Source: Spirodela intermedia (taxonomy: Eukaryota; Streptophyta; Magnoliopsida; Alismatales; Araceae). From it: 64,000 nucleotides of DNA. The stretch's first letter is position 1, and each line of letters opens with the position of its first letter. The DNA is taken from contig LR746277.1 of assembly GCA_902729315.2 (NCBI GenBank), forward strand, positions 501,001-565,000, read 5' to 3'. The notes beneath the pieces are model-generated. The model did no database searches. It was not told the DNA's origin and worked only from the letters and a program-made list of their open reading frames with translations. Positions 34,801-49,512 of this stretch are shown piece by piece. Made by a program: the position numbers and the translations under genes.

Positions 34801-37800
34801 TAGGAATCCGAATAATTAGGGTGTTTAGATATTCTCAGAATCCTTTCAAAAGAAATAAAGAGATTGAATAGCACGATCCACAGTCCCAGACCTTGGTATC
34901 CTGAGATTAATTTTTTCCCGCAAGACAGTCTACATTCTAAGGAAATTGAAACATTATGCATGGTATTTGGATCGTGAACATGATAATTATTATCAACATA
35001 GGAAATATAGTTGAATAAGATAAACATTCAACATTAAGACAAAATGAATTCAGGACAAGTATGGATATATTCATGTCTCCGCTCATACATGCATATGTTA
35101 TAACAAAGTCACTAAACCTCAGCTGAGAAGTGATGAAAGCTTTGGTCAACTCTCAGAATAAATTTCGTCTCTTTGTAATTAGAGCATTTGATGTACTTGA
35201 ATTAAAAAGCTAGCAATAGATGCTGTTATAAAATCTGAAAGTTGTGAACATGTTAGAACATGCCTAGCAAGGACAGATTTCTTCCAATTCAAAGAATAAA
35301 AAAAATTCTGCTCTAAAAGATATGACTCAACTTTATTGAGTATGTCGTATCATCTTCAGACAGTATTTCCCAAAAAATATTTTAAACTGAGGTTTTGAAA
35401 GATTTATTGAAATTAATGAATGCACACTCTACCAATCCATAATAATATTCCGTTTTTTTAGTTGGCTTTCCATTTCCACGCAATGAGTTATCATTAAGAG
35501 AACTATGTCAAAAAATTAGTCTTTCGAATATCTTAGAACCTTATAAATATGACGGCAGCTGGATCAGAATTAGGTGATCAAGAACACTTTGTCGCATGGC
35601 GACTTCAATCTCATGCTTTGGTTCTTATGTCATATTGAAGTAAATGGATTGAACTGTCCGTACACAAGCCGAACTGTATCTTAGAGCCGCTACAACCAAT
35701 GTTGTGTTGCCATAATAACGAGTGGCTGGCTGCACCATTTTGCCATCCAACTGAAAGTTAATTACTAATGAGAAAAGAAAACTGATATATTTAATCACAT
35801 AGCTAGTGTACATAGTGTGCTTTCAGCAGGATGAAATTACTCCAAGATTCAGTCTTTTGTGCCACCCAATATTCTTTCGCTCTTTGATATACATAACAAG
35901 GGAGGTAATCTATAAGCATACCATCTCATAGAACAATCCTAAATTGTCAGCTCGTACAATCCAGAACCAATAGACAACGGGGGAGTAGAGTGGGTTTTTG
36001 TATTTAGTTACTGAATTAAGTTTTTCAGTAACCAATATAGATCTATCAAACAACCAGATAAAAGCTTATTAGAAGAGCATTGCATAAAGTCAGGATAACC
36101 CAGAAAACCCATGAGTTTTTTCCCTGTCTCAAAGTGCTCCAGCTAGCTGTCACTTTGATAAGTGGATACCAGTTAAGACTTGAAGGTACCCTACCAAACA
36201 TCTTCACAATGACCACCCATGTCTGCAAAGTGATCACTGTATAACTCATGACAGGAGCTCCCTCACAATCCTGGACCAGTCAAATGAAATGCTTATCACT
36301 CAATGCTCAATCAGATATCATCCTGAATATCATCCTGCATGTATTTCCCATGACCGCAGCGAAACATTCATGCATTGATGTCCTTGAGAATCCAAATGTT
36401 CCACGTCATTATTGCATTCTGCAACTAAAGCCTCATCACAACCATCACTAGGACTGCAAATCTTACAAGCATTTGGACAAATGCTAATAGGCTTGATCCA
36501 TAGTTTCAAGGTTTCTTGAAATAGTCCCCGAAAACAACAAATCAGATGGATAACCACATCGAATCTTAGTTGATTGATCCTACACCAGCCTGTTTTAAAC
36601 CTTAGATGGAACTAAAACAATTTCTGTAAAATAAAGTTTTTATTTTTCTTTTGGTTCTAAACTAATCAACCTGGATCTACCTTATTTTTCACTAATTTTC
36701 TCAAATATCCTGTAAAAACATCCCTTTTAAAGTTATTAGACGTGATATAAAATACTTACTGATAGAGAGTATTAAATCAATTTTCAAGTGAAAATTTTAT
36801 TGTGAGATTTTTATTTTGATTAAACTCTCTGAGCAGGATGATGTACCATTGTTTCAAGAATTCTATAAGCAGAACACTACATCGTCAGGTAATTACATTT
36901 TTTAATCTTCCAACGCATACCGTAACTCAGAAGATATTAGGAACGCATTGCCATAACTATCACTACTGAAGGACATGGCATTCTTATTTAAATTTTCATG
37001 CCACCTAACCCAAAAAAGTATAATTTGAACAGGAGAGGTCCTGTTAAAGCCTCTAAATCAATCTGGTGGTGCAATAAATTAATTATGCCGGCCAGGGTCA
37101 CCGGTCAATGGAAAAAACAGATGTTGTTGACCATGAAATTTAACCTATTCAGAAATTGGTAGCAGAAATGGGATAAATGTAAATATAAAAAATAATAAAG
37201 CCAGAAAATAGAAAGGTACCGAATTAATAATATCTTGACAGAATATGGGGCTCATGTAGTATAGAACATCATGAACAGTAGCACTTAGTGTTTCACGCAA
37301 CCCTCGAACACCATCCAAGGTGATCTTCTCAACAGCACTCTCACCACTGAGTTGCAGCCCTCTTCTCCACTGAAGCATTTTTTGAGAACATACCAAATAA
37401 AGTAAATAGAGAAAATGGATTAGCAAAAAAATATCATCAGTAAAAACAAGAATAAGCCATGGTTAACAAGGCACTTGTTTTCAAGTTGAGAAACACAGGG
37501 TTTCTATGGATTCCAATAATGGTTCCAAAAATAAAGACCAGACTGTAAATTTACAGTCTACATTCCTAAAACTTTTGCACATTTACCTGGCAAGGGATAA
37601 AAAGCACTCTTTGCATGCTTCGTTGATACGGAGATAAGTGTGTTTCAGCAAGACTAGCTGTTATATGCCGAAAATCGCCAACATCATCCACCAAATTAGC
37701 CTTTTCCAATCTTTGTCCAATTCCATGAATCATAAAAACAAGATGGCCCACTGGCACCTGCGAAAACAATTTTCTGAGCTCAGGCCTATGTTGCATAGCA

Positions 37801-40800
37801 GATCATCATTAGTTTGAAGACATGACGTATATAGTATTCACAAAAATTCAGAATCAAGTCTATCCCAAAAAAAATAAATTGTTGGCGCATACAATATTCG
37901 AGATATTCCAGGTAGAAGAGGGCCTCTCACAGTCCCAACTTTCAATAGCGCAATAGATGTATTCAATCCATAAAAATATGGATTGTGTCGCTTTATCATC
38001 CATAGATGTATTCAATCGCTCATAAGGTTCTCAAATTATCTCATTTTCTATTTAATGAAGACGGTAATTATCAACCATTTACCATAAAAATATGGCACCT
38101 AAATCTAAGGGAGAGAACAAGGGTACAATTTCGTCTGAAAAACAGCACATAAAACGGCAAAGAGGACCCCACTTCAAAAATAAAAATAACAATTAACAGT
38201 GTTTCTAATAGCACATTTAATTAATGTGTAACTCTGAGAGAAATTACTCGTATTCCCATCCATCTGACATGAGCCAATGTATCGATGATATGCAAGTTTG
38301 CCTCTTCTTCTTGAAGACGGCCCATGGAATTGACATATTTGGAGACTGAGTCTCTTGAAGATGGAAAAGTGAAAAATAGATAATTTGGTGATATTGGATG
38401 TTGCACTTGAGCTATGAGATTTTCTCACAGCAGTATTGGGCCTTCTTAATGAAGCAGACTTGACTCATTTAAACATCTCCATTAGCCATCAAACTACCCA
38501 TGGGCCGTCCTGACCCAGAATGCTCGAGCACAGAGTAATAAACTGACATCTTTGATATATTCGCCAGACCCCGGAGAAAACCAGGATCTACAACACTTGC
38601 ATTTGACTTTTTTTCAGTTAATTACTTATAAGGCTATTGCAAACCTTTTTTTGATTTTTCGGACATTCTAGAAGAGAAAATCCAATGAGTCTTGTTTGTC
38701 TAATCTAAAAGTAAGCTTTTAATAAAAGTTAGGGGGAAGGCCACAACATTTTACACTTTGTGGTGCTTGTTCTTCATTATTCCTAATTCCCTATTCTCTT
38801 CCGAAAGGCACTTATATGAGTGAAATGTGGTTCAAACTAGAAAACACTAAACGTTTTAAAAGCCACATCCTATATGAAAGATAAAACACATATCTTTTGC
38901 TTCCCAGTTCTACACTTTTGCAAATGTACTGCTTCGCACAACTTCACAAGCAGACTAATGAAAACTGTTTATTCTCCAGCCAATCCATCATGAGGCAGAT
39001 CACTCCCGTTTTGCACCAAGTATTATCATGTTATACTCTTCCAATCCTCCCTATCCTCTAAGATATATACCTTCATCCACTGTCACGACAGTAATGAAGT
39101 TTCAACATACTCAAACTTTAAAAAAATTGACACAGTTAACATTACTGTAAAGTTTAACCAAGAAGATAAAAAAACACTGTAAGAGACCGACTAAAGTAAA
39201 GGGTTTTGGAGTAGACTTTCTCCCATATCCACAGCCCCTCTCAAAGTTTATATTTTAGGTGAGAAAAGAAAATGATAACGAATGTTCCCTTATTGGATAA
39301 AACATTAAACTGCCCCAATTGAGTAAAAGTTTAAAATGACCATCTTAAGAGGATACAAATAACAAATAGATACTAAATTTTTAGGCAAACAATGAGATTT
39401 GCATTTTGGAAAAAACTTTGGTACGTCTAAATCTCATATGCACGTTAGAAATGCAAACCGGAGTATGTGTGTCGATGGCACTGAAACTAAACCTAAATAA
39501 TATGAAGTATTACTTATATCTTCCGATCATAATGCAACTTGTTATTAAAAGAAAAAAGCTTTTTGAGTGCATAGGCCCAATACTAAATAACAGGGTTTCG
39601 ATTGATTTTCGGGGTGCTTTTGATCCCCAAATCTAGAAATCAAACCCCCCCCTCCCTCCCCAAAACTATGATGAACCTCAACAACACTACCGAGAGCTTA
39701 TTTGGGGAGGATGACAAAGCTTGAACCAAATATTGCTCCTAGAAATTTTCACCTGTGAGTTTTGACTTATAGTATACCACTATAGGCACACGATGTCATT
39801 ATCCATGGCACATGAGGAGATCATATTTCAGGCGTTATTAACATTGAATATTCATAAAAAGATGGTGATTTTTCCCCAGGCTACACTTTAAGCCATTTGG
39901 GTTGTGAGAGACTAGAGCGTTTCTAAAAGAGAGTTTTTCAGTTGAAAGGGTGTCCAATGTTCTATGTGGTGAAGAGTAAGTGAGACTTATCTAATGATTA
40001 AGAGACTTTTGTAATAGACTTTTGAAAGGGTGTCCAATGTCCAATGTTCTAAAATCATTTGATTATTGTAATAGACCATACCATCTTGGAGTAGGACATA
40101 CTTGTTGTACTGATGATTCTTTCAGAGTTCACAAACACAGATACGATCTTCTAGTTTCTTTGATATTTTATGAATACATGATACCATCCACTGTTTCAGG
40201 AAGCTTAACGGCACCTATCATCTTGGAGAGAATTTTTTTCTCTTGATTTCGTTGATGAAGACCACAGCTATCCCAAAAATACTCATCATCTCATTTATCC
40301 ATTTACTGAAGGAAATGAATCGACATCTGTATAAGGAGTTTTTCAGGATAATGAAATAAATAAATTACCAAAAAAATAACTTTTCTACAGATTATATGGA
40401 AAAAATCTATGGCTGTCAGTTTTAGTCACCTAATAAAGCAAATTAGCTCAGTTTTTCATGTAAGATATACTAGTTACGACCTGAATTGTCAATTCTCAAA
40501 AGCTATGCAAATGTGAAACCTAACAGTTTGACAGAAATGAATGAAAGAAATGAAAGCACAATTACTGAAAACAGGTAATTCAAACCTCAATAATGAAAAC
40601 GAAGATCAAGAAGTGTCACATGTTAGAAATGAAGTACTTGGCCAACCCTCGTTTTCAAGGCTAATTGCCTTTAAGTATTTGACTACCAAGAGACAAGAAA
40701 AAACTGACAAAATATCACAAAACTAGTTGACCTGGTTCTTCACAATTGGAAAAGCGAAATGAACATAAGAAAGGGAAATAATGGATGCCAGATGATGCAA

Positions 40801-43800
40801 TTTATAGAAAAAAGACCTGAGAACAATAATCATCCATTTCCTCCTCCTTCTGTTGACGAAGCTCATCCTTTAAACATGAAAAAGACAATAAAGAAAGTTG
40901 TCATTAACTCCAAAATATGAGAACGAAGACATGTGCTCTCAAAATCCGAGGAACATCAGAACGAGTTTATAATTTGATGGTGATTCCTTATCGCCACAAC
41001 TTTCTTTTGGACAAATATTTTAGTAATGTAGAAGAACCATTACAGGAATATATATTGGTATGAGTAGTATTTCTCCCAATAACCACAAAATTTATGAACA
41101 ACATCATCTTAGAAGAGGAAAATTTTGGCCGAAAATCCATGAATCAATTAAATGTTAGTGGTCTAGGAACAATCACAGGAAAATACATTCGTTAACTAAG
41201 TGAATGTGATTAGAATGAAAACAGAGGAAAATGATTTTTTTTCTTTTTCCTAAGTTCATTAGGAGAACAAGGGTTGAGGATTCAACCAAAATATTTCAGA
41301 AATCTGACTTTTGGATGGGTGGAAAGTCAAGCACCCATCAAACTGTTATATCTAGTTGAACTACACACGTGTATTTTAAATTCATAAAAGAGAGAAAATA
41401 AGACATGATGCTATTATTAATGTTTCCTTTCAAAATGGGACTTGAGAGAGCGGGAAAAGTTTGTGGCCCAAACAACAGAGTGCCTATGAACGAGGTATAA
41501 CGGTTTGAAAAACAAATTGTACTATTTTTATTGTTGATTGTCAACTTCAACTTTGAAAAATAATCTTCATGTCCAGTCAACTACATATTTTTCAAGACAA
41601 TAAATTTCTTAAATTGAATCCACCAAAAAGACGAAAACATGAAAAGGGGACGAAAATCATGGAGTTTTTTTGTTGAAGTAACAACAAGATTTACAATTGC
41701 CATGCGAGATCTTTTATTGTGAAATTGTCAATAGTGATCAACAGCCCACATTTACTGTATTTATTGTCGTTAGTCTATAGTGTAAAGAAGCATGTCAATT
41801 TGGTCGTGAATGGCCATTAAATTGGGAAAAAAATCGGCAAATGGAATTGCATCCCCACGACTCAATCATTTTGATTGACCAGTGAATCATATGGAAAGCT
41901 ATAGACCCCAAAGTTAGAAAGAAAGCAGTAAAAAAAGTTCATGTGATTGTGATTTTAAATGTGGATGAGTCAAGATTTTTCCCTTATCTTCACATAAAAA
42001 ATTCATCTATACAGACTAGTACAAAACACGCAGGAATGAAAATGCAAGAACCTGAGTTGGCTTTGAAGATCCTGACATTGAATATCCGCGTCTTAATCTA
42101 ACTGAATTTCCTCTTCCAATGCTGGAAAAACCAGAACTGTCCATGACCAACCAAGCCTCCCATGTATCATCTTCACCAGTGAAAAGTGCATGCGAACCCT
42201 GATCAAGTCATTACCTCAGCCACCTAGTAGTAAAAGGATAAAATCCTTCTCATCTGATGCACCAAAAATAAAAAATACCTCATTAGAGCCCTGTATATCA
42301 ATTCGAGCAGCAAAAAGGCCAGAAGGCTGAAATGTTCGCCTGTGCCATACCTGCATTGAAAGGATTTTCAACACCATTCAGCATCTAATAAAATCATTAT
42401 CAATACATTACGCATTCCGGACCTAATATAATGTCAACCTCTATACTCTCATGATGCCAGATAATCAGATGAGCGCCATAAACCCCATGATGATATCTAC
42501 TTCTGGAAAGTAAATGCTCAGTTATCTTTTTGTCACTAAAAGATAATCATTCAAGCAAGTAACTCTTCAGATTTGGCCTAAAGTATATTGGAAGGAACAT
42601 TGGTTGTGATTACTTATAGATCATATAAATAAATTTGACCTTACACAGGATGAAGGGCTACTCTAGCTCCACGTTACCTGACGATGATATGCAATCTCCA
42701 ACTGCTCAGCAATGTCTTCACGAAGAGGAAGCCAATCAAGACTCCCTTTGCGCGCATACCAATGACCCCTAAGGACACGCCTATTCTCACCATTCCAATA
42801 AACAGGAAAGCAATGCCGCTTAACTAAATCAACCTGCAATATTCCAAAGCCAATATCAGAAGGTCAATATATAGGATTGAAGGCGCATTTTTCCAACATC
42901 GAATAACATTACAACTAAAAAGTTCAAGGATGAGAGCTTTGATGCTGATGTATGTTCAATCAGGAAAAAATATTTATGGGTGGGTAGATTTACTTGGATA
43001 GCGAGCTATCCTGAAACTGGAGTTACAACGAGGGAGGAACTATTTGAAATCCACTTTAATATTATTTCCCCCCATCCCGAGAATCTTAATTCATGTAAAA
43101 AAAATGACTGAAAAAGCAACATGAAATTAATCAACAAAACGTAATGTCAACCTCCAGGTGGGTTTAGACCATGGAAGCAAACAAATCTGGATGAAGCCGG
43201 GAAGATGGCTCCTGCAGCTTAGTCAACAAAGCATATAAAAAAATCATTTCCTTTTGTCAATTACTATCACTATACCGGATGAATGATAAGATCTTTGGTT
43301 AAATAACCTAAAAGGCTCAATTACCGAGCAAAATGCAAAAAAAACTAGACTATGAACGTCCTAGAAAGAAGGAAAAAAGGGGATGGTTGGAAAAACTCTT
43401 AGTTCTGTCTTCCCTCCAGCACAACAATCCCGGGTTTTATGCACCGAGAAATCAATAATCCAAATCAGCTATTTAAGCTTTACTCTAGAATTGTGCTCAC
43501 CAGGAAGGCCACTAGAACAATGTGATTAGAACCCTAATAAAGAGTGAAATTAACCTTACAAAGCCCCTGCAAATGGAGGCAAAAGATTTTTAGTCAGCTA
43601 TAGGCAGATGGATCCAAGAAATTTCATTAGGTATTCCCAAAACCCATGTAGAGGGGGATTCCGTGGTTAATAAGAATGGGCTACTGTTCTCACCAATGAC
43701 CGATGCAAAATACTATACTGCTGCAAAAAGTCAGGTTATCAGATAACACTATTGCTTTAAACTGTTTTCACGGATAGGTATTTTTAATACAATTGCATAG

Positions 43801-46800
43801 CTCTCTCCAAGGACATGTTGATGTATCCCAACTCCATGAAGAATAGGTTTCTTCTTGTTTACACCCTTATTTTAGAAAATATAATGATATTTCTACTTTC
43901 CGATGCTGCAGAACTTATCTGAAAATACACTACCAAAGTCGGAAGAAATAAATGTTGAAATATCACGTTCTGTGACAAAGAAAAAATAGAAACCATTCGC
44001 CATGATGACTAAGCGACCAATCAAACGATGTCAATTCTTCATTGCAATAAACTTTGAATTTCAATCCCAAAGAATACCTCATAGAGCCCTCCTTTTACGG
44101 GGACACCGACTCTCTCTTCATCCACTGCAAACAGTTCATCTGATTGAGCATCCAAAGTGGCCTCAGAAGTTATAAGGGAAAACTTCGGTCCTTCACTGCA
44201 TTCTGCATACTCTTTCCACCAATAGGAAAGTAATTCTTCTTCCCTCTACGAGAAATCAAGAAAAATCAAGAAGTCACAATATCATTATTCACAAGTACAA
44301 AAATGTATCCCGAAATATGTATTGGTCGGTAATGTAGCTAATGTATCTACAATGATGGATAAAAGAAAAGAGACATGCATGTACATGTCCATATGTAAAT
44401 AAAATCAGTAAATATTATCTGCACTAATTAATATTGATACTCAAACCTAAAAATTATTTAGTAGCTGGGAACAACAACCAAACTGCTTTCCATAAGGAAT
44501 ATAAATGTATGGGTTTTGAGTTGTTGTGCCATCCAACTCCAAAACCAATAGGCCGGAGTGGAATAAGCCAATATTCGACTGTTCTTTACACCCCACTTCA
44601 TGTACAACCCGAATTTTCAGTTTTTTAATGTGGGTAATATAAATGGCATGGATTCATCCGCTGGTTCCAATACCACTGAAAACACAAAGCCAGAGGGTTT
44701 AAAGCATTTCAAATGCAGTTGCACTCGAAATTCAGTCAAATGGAGAAAAGAGAAGGAATAAGCCACTCAAATAATACCAAATTTAGACAAGATCAAGCCA
44801 GCGTAGGTAAAACAAGATAACTACCTAGAAGACAATTGATAAGATAATAAGGGACAAGAAGTATTATTAAAAAAAAATTGGCTACCCCAAATTTCAAAAA
44901 TAAAATAAAATATAACACCTGCAAGAAAGAAGCTTCCAATGCAAGAGAATCTCGCATACTGAATCGAAAGTAGTCACCTTTTCCCACTATCTCTGTTCGT
45001 GGAACTGAAGCTGCAAGCTCTGTAAGAAAACTTTTGACACAATCAAAATACAAAATGGTGATACATAGACGGGCATCTATTTGTGTTCCAAACATTTACA
45101 GGTTAGAAAAAAGTTAATGTCATAGAAACGTAAGCGGATTCCAAATAAGACAACTGCTAGCTTCACTTTCATAAGCTAGAAATAAGAACACAAGTAAGAA
45201 TTGTCGGATTTTGTGTTGACAGCTGACACAAATCAATGATTAAAATTGCCTGTGCTTGTTCTTCTTTTATTTCTTAGCCTTCTGCTGCCACTCACCCACT
45301 TCTAAGTACTCAAGGTTATTGGTAAAACAGAGGGCTCTCTCCGTGGGAGGTAACTCATGGATCTCCTCCTTTTAGCGGGCATTTTCTGCATCGGATGATA
45401 ATCCCATTTTTATTCTCCACGGGATTTCTCTTTCCCAGCCACTAAGGTTCCATTCGGTCCTCTTCCCCATGGTGTGGTATATGAACGTATGATCTTTAGA
45501 TTTTTCTTCCTTTGGTTAAGATGAACATGTCAGAGCTTACATTTGTCTGTGGGAACGGGTGCAGTTACATGTCCATGTAGAATAATCATAAAATGTTTTC
45601 CACGCATTCACGCTCAGTAAATAGTCATAAGCTCTTCCTCAGTTCACTATGGTATGCAACTCAATTATCATACGTTCTTTCTTCAAGAAAACAGCGACTA
45701 GAATCTTAATTGAGAGTATTAATGAGCTTTTTAAGCAGGATGCCAGCACAGACTTTCGGGAAGAGTACAAGTAGGCGCATCAATTCTTCAAACTGCATGA
45801 TATATTCTGCAAACTTTCTCAGATATTCACGTCCGACATTATACCTTTTCACCAAGCCTAGAGTTAAGGCATTTACCAGGCACAAGAATCGGGCATCAAA
45901 CGATCAATAATCTTGAACCCGTGGCAGTCAAGGCAGATACAACTCCTTTTAAACATAAATCTTCTGATCCACAATATATTCCTTGTTTAAGTTATATCAA
46001 TTCCTTGAGTTAGTAACCATCTGATGCCAAACCCAGTCTATCCGGACCACTCAGGTACAAAAAAAAGAGAACTTTATAAAATCTTCATACAGATGATATA
46101 TGAGATGCCTCTGAGATGGTGGAACACAGGTAAATGTCAAAAGATTAGTAGATGAGAAGTAAAGTTGGAAGTTACACGCGCATAAAGAGGTAATGATGCG
46201 AGAGGTTTTTCACTTTTCTACATTTAAGTATCCATTAAAAGCCTGGGTTTCGAGATCCTCATATTTCATACACGATCTGATTAACGAACATCAATTGAAG
46301 ACAAAAATACACGAAACTTTCTGTTAATTAAATATTTCTTTCACTTTTTTCAACACAAGAAGCATGACCATACTTTGCCATCCAATATAAGTTCATTTTC
46401 AAACTTATTTTTAGTTAACTTAAGAAGTTGATAATTTAATTAACTTTTCAGGTCACCAAAATTTTGATGGAATCTAGCAAACAGTCTGTATCAACATGAT
46501 TAGAAACTTCTATGCAGATTCCATGATTTTTGAGTCTTACTTTCCGCCACATAATTTTATAAACTTCACTTGTCTTTCGCCTTCGTTTCTATTTCTTTTC
46601 TCACAGGAATCTCTCGAACATACTCACCTTTTTTTTCATTTCCCTTACAGTTTGGAGGCACTTTCAATCCCTTTCTACGTGACACTTCAATTAATTCAAA
46701 GTTTTAATGGCTAAGTGTTCTTGTTTTTCTGAAAACGGATAGGGCATAAAATTCATAAAGGATAAATAATCCAATCGTCTAGAAAAAATTATGAATTTTG

Positions 46801-47373
46801 ACATAAATTGCATGAAGCAATAAATGGCAGTTAGTTTTCAGCCAGGATATCATATCACATAGTCTTGGTATATCACGTAAGATGCACAAAATAAAGAAGA
46901 ATAGAGAAAAGGAGTCCATCCAGTAGGAAGAACACCGCATCTAAACGGCAAAAACTCAAATGAGAGAGGGTTGGATACATGTTATAAAGTAAAGGTTTGT
47001 TAAATTTGGTCAGCGTTTATGGCCAACAGCTGAGAACTTGCTTTATATGTATACAGAATATCATGACAGATGAACCAGAAACTATTCAATAACTGGGCAC
47101 GAAACATATGCACTTGCCTTTTCCTGCTAAGGGAACCTTACAGAAGTACCACCGGATATCTTCCCCATCAGATGGACTCCTTGTCTGTGTTAGATACTTG
47201 TAGCGGTTCTTGCAGTGCTCGATCACATCCTCCAGCCTAGCAATGTTAGAAGGTGTGTTCTTTAACAAGTCGGGTGATGTTTCCTCCAACTCAGAAAAAC
47301 CTGGTGATCCATGTCCCAAAATTTCATCTTTTTCGGCAGTTATTTCATTGTGTTTCTCTTCAAGGTTTGACAT
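28865..47373 (-). CDS. SGR2: SGR2-type DDHD-domain phospholipase (PA-PLA1 family), 21 coding exons
   Basis: This is an endomembrane phospholipase-like protein needed in Arabidopsis for shoot gravitropism and vacuole function. Coding exons: 47373-47118, 45019-44919, 44245-44078, 42833-42678, 42350-42279, 42198-42052, 40867-40817, 37757-37587, 37369-37220, 34376-34311, 34205-33681, 33406-33307, 33206-33085, 32982-32910, 31388-31286, 31123-31030, 30943-30881, 30340-30292, 30206-30106, 29255-29209, 29108-28865. They total 2,859 nt, giving 952 aa (Arabidopsis SGR2 is about 930). Seen: VFMIHGIGQRLEK in exon 8; the lipase motif GHSLGS with nucleophile Ser453; DDHD-region HPYDPVAYR (Asp749), RGGKRLHIG and RIDHMLQ (His853). 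Exon 11 carries a long, poorly conserved acidic linker. Intron 1 uses a GC donor; all others are GT-AG. Phases agree throughout. Confidence 0.93.
39940..40050. repeat. Short tandem duplication in SGR2 intron 7
   Basis: ttgaaagggtgtccaatgtt recurs about 80 bp later (about 39939 and 40020), with a partial ccaatgt repetition in the second copy. Intron 7 (40816-37758) otherwise shows no feature I can name. Confidence 0.6.
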
Positions 47374-48640
47374 TTAGACAACTCCAAACCCTGTAAAGTC
47401 CATGGAAAATTCTCAAAATGATATTTTACATAGTGACCTCGAAAAAAGATTGAAATACGCATAATGAAAAACCTAACTCAAGAAAAACTTAAAGACATTA
47501 TAAAGAAAATAATTTATAGAATGAATTTAAAACATCCACAGACAGGAGGGAGCTGATGAATTTAGACATTACTAACAGTCACAATCATCGAAATAAAATA
47601 ACTTTCGTCTCTGAAATCTTAGAATTGCAAGTATCATTCTAGTGATCATACTGGGTTTGCAGTTGGATGACTTGGCCAGCCATATTATGATCTACAGTGA
47701 GTCAGTTGGAAAATGAAACTCTCCCCAATTAGTCACGCGGAAGTCGAATAGCCAGGCTTCATTTGTTATGCTGGCGCACAAAATTTATGATAAGGAGGAA
47801 AAGATTATGTGATATTGGGGTGAGAATCTCTTGATGGTACTCACAAATTTACTGTGTTTGTTTGTTTAAGTTAAACTTGGATCTTAATTTGATCCTTGGA
47901 AATATGTCCCCCGTTTTCTTCCTCAATTCTTCTGAGTCTACAATATCATATGTAGCAACCGCCCAATGAATAGGATCACTCAGAGCTCCGGTCATTTTCT
48001 CAGCGATTAGTAAATCCGGAATGCATACGGATCCCCTTTTGCGCCCTGGGGACGTCTCACTGGATCATGGGCTACTGTTGCCGACTCATGCCGAGCTTTT
48101 AAGGGCCACAGGGAAACTCAAACCTCGTTCGTCCATGCCAGGGTTGTGACACCAACGCCATGGCCAACATCTCATATGGTACCCAAGCGATAGAATTGAA
48201 ATCGAATACAACGTAAACTATAGACAGAGAAGGTGAGAGGCCCGAAGGAGGCGTACCAGGAAATGGCCGATAAATGACGGAAAATGGCCGAACCAGGAAA
48301 TTTTTCCAGGCGGTGAGGAAGAAGAAAAGGAGGCGATGGGGGAGGATAAAATCTAGAAGCGTACCCCGCTGATCCTTCGGCCTCTGCAGGGGGATTCAAA
48401 ACCCCAGCCGTCGGCCTTCTGCCGGAGATCGAGACAGTAGCTGGCGTCGCAGGCGGTTGGAAGCGTGTAGCCAGACGGGGGAAATCGAGGAATTTCCCAT
48501 AAATTATAGGGGTGTTTCTGTCCAAAACGTTTTAAGGAATCCGCTTGGGAATGCTCTCCCAACTGCCGGTCGAACCCATCGTAGTCTGGACTGGTAGTTA
48601 GTTACCGCCGAAGCAAACAGACGTTGGAGAACCGTTTGGA
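47374..48640 (-). promoter_or_regulatory. Probable 5' UTR, leader intron and promoter of SGR2
   Basis: The SGR2 start codon is preceded within about 20 bp by a possible leader acceptor (cag|ggtttggag on the minus strand). A GC-richer stretch at 48170-48560 is a good candidate for a non-coding first exon. No convincing TATA box was seen. The frames here (48172-48562) show no homology. Confidence 0.4.
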
Positions 48641-49394
48641 AGAGATTTTGGCTTCCGCATCGCTGGCTCATGAGACCTCGTGATGAGAGGAAGATCTTTA
48701 AATAATCGTGCTAATTATGTTTACATGTATATAATTAAGACCATAATATGAACTTGCAAAAATGATAATTTTCTCCTTTTTATAAAAATATGAAATTATA
48801 TCCACCTATTAACATAAAAATTGTAAGTAAACCCTATTAATATTGCGATGATCAGCTTTTCTTCTCCTCATTATTGGATGAGAAATAACCTAAAATTCGA
48901 TTTCCCCAACTCTCATTGAGAAATAAGCAGGTTGACTGGTGAGGGGCAGTCACCATAATGTCCTCTAATTATTCGCGTAAAACAGCAATATTGACTCCAT
49001 GAAGGATAAATAAGCATTTTCTTGGTGAGTCGGGTAAAATTGCAACAAGCCCCTAAGAAGAGGATTTATTTGCAACAACATAATTAGTTTCAGAAATGGA
49101 CTAAAAGAGTAAGATTTACCCGCTGCTGCCATTCAAATCCTTGGGTGGCCCACCTTAGCTTCACTGCTAAAAACCAACAAGAAGGTGGGGATTCATGGGT
49201 AGAGAGAGAATGAATGAGTGAGAGAGAGAGAGAGAGAGAGCTACTGACAGTAAAGCCACAATCCTGGCAATAGAACATGGCACATGGGCCGACCATCAAT
49301 GAACATGAAGATTCCTCTCACAACCTCCTTTAAATGAGACCATTCAACCAGGAGGAGAAATGAGAGGTGGATAGATAGATTGATAAATAGAGAC

Positions 49395-49433
<39 letters not shown>

Positions 49434-49512
49434 GAGAGGGGGAAAGGGAGAGAATAGCAAGAGAGTATTATTAGAAGACTGGAGATCCCTGAGGAGCCCA
49501 TGTTTGTCAGAT
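48641..49512. other. Intergenic region between SGR2 and MEMO with GA microsatellites
   Basis: AT-rich sequence, then the MEMO 3' UTR region. (GA)n tracts lie at about 49220-49240 and 49397-49430, so any frames over them are compositional. No gene. Confidence 0.65.
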
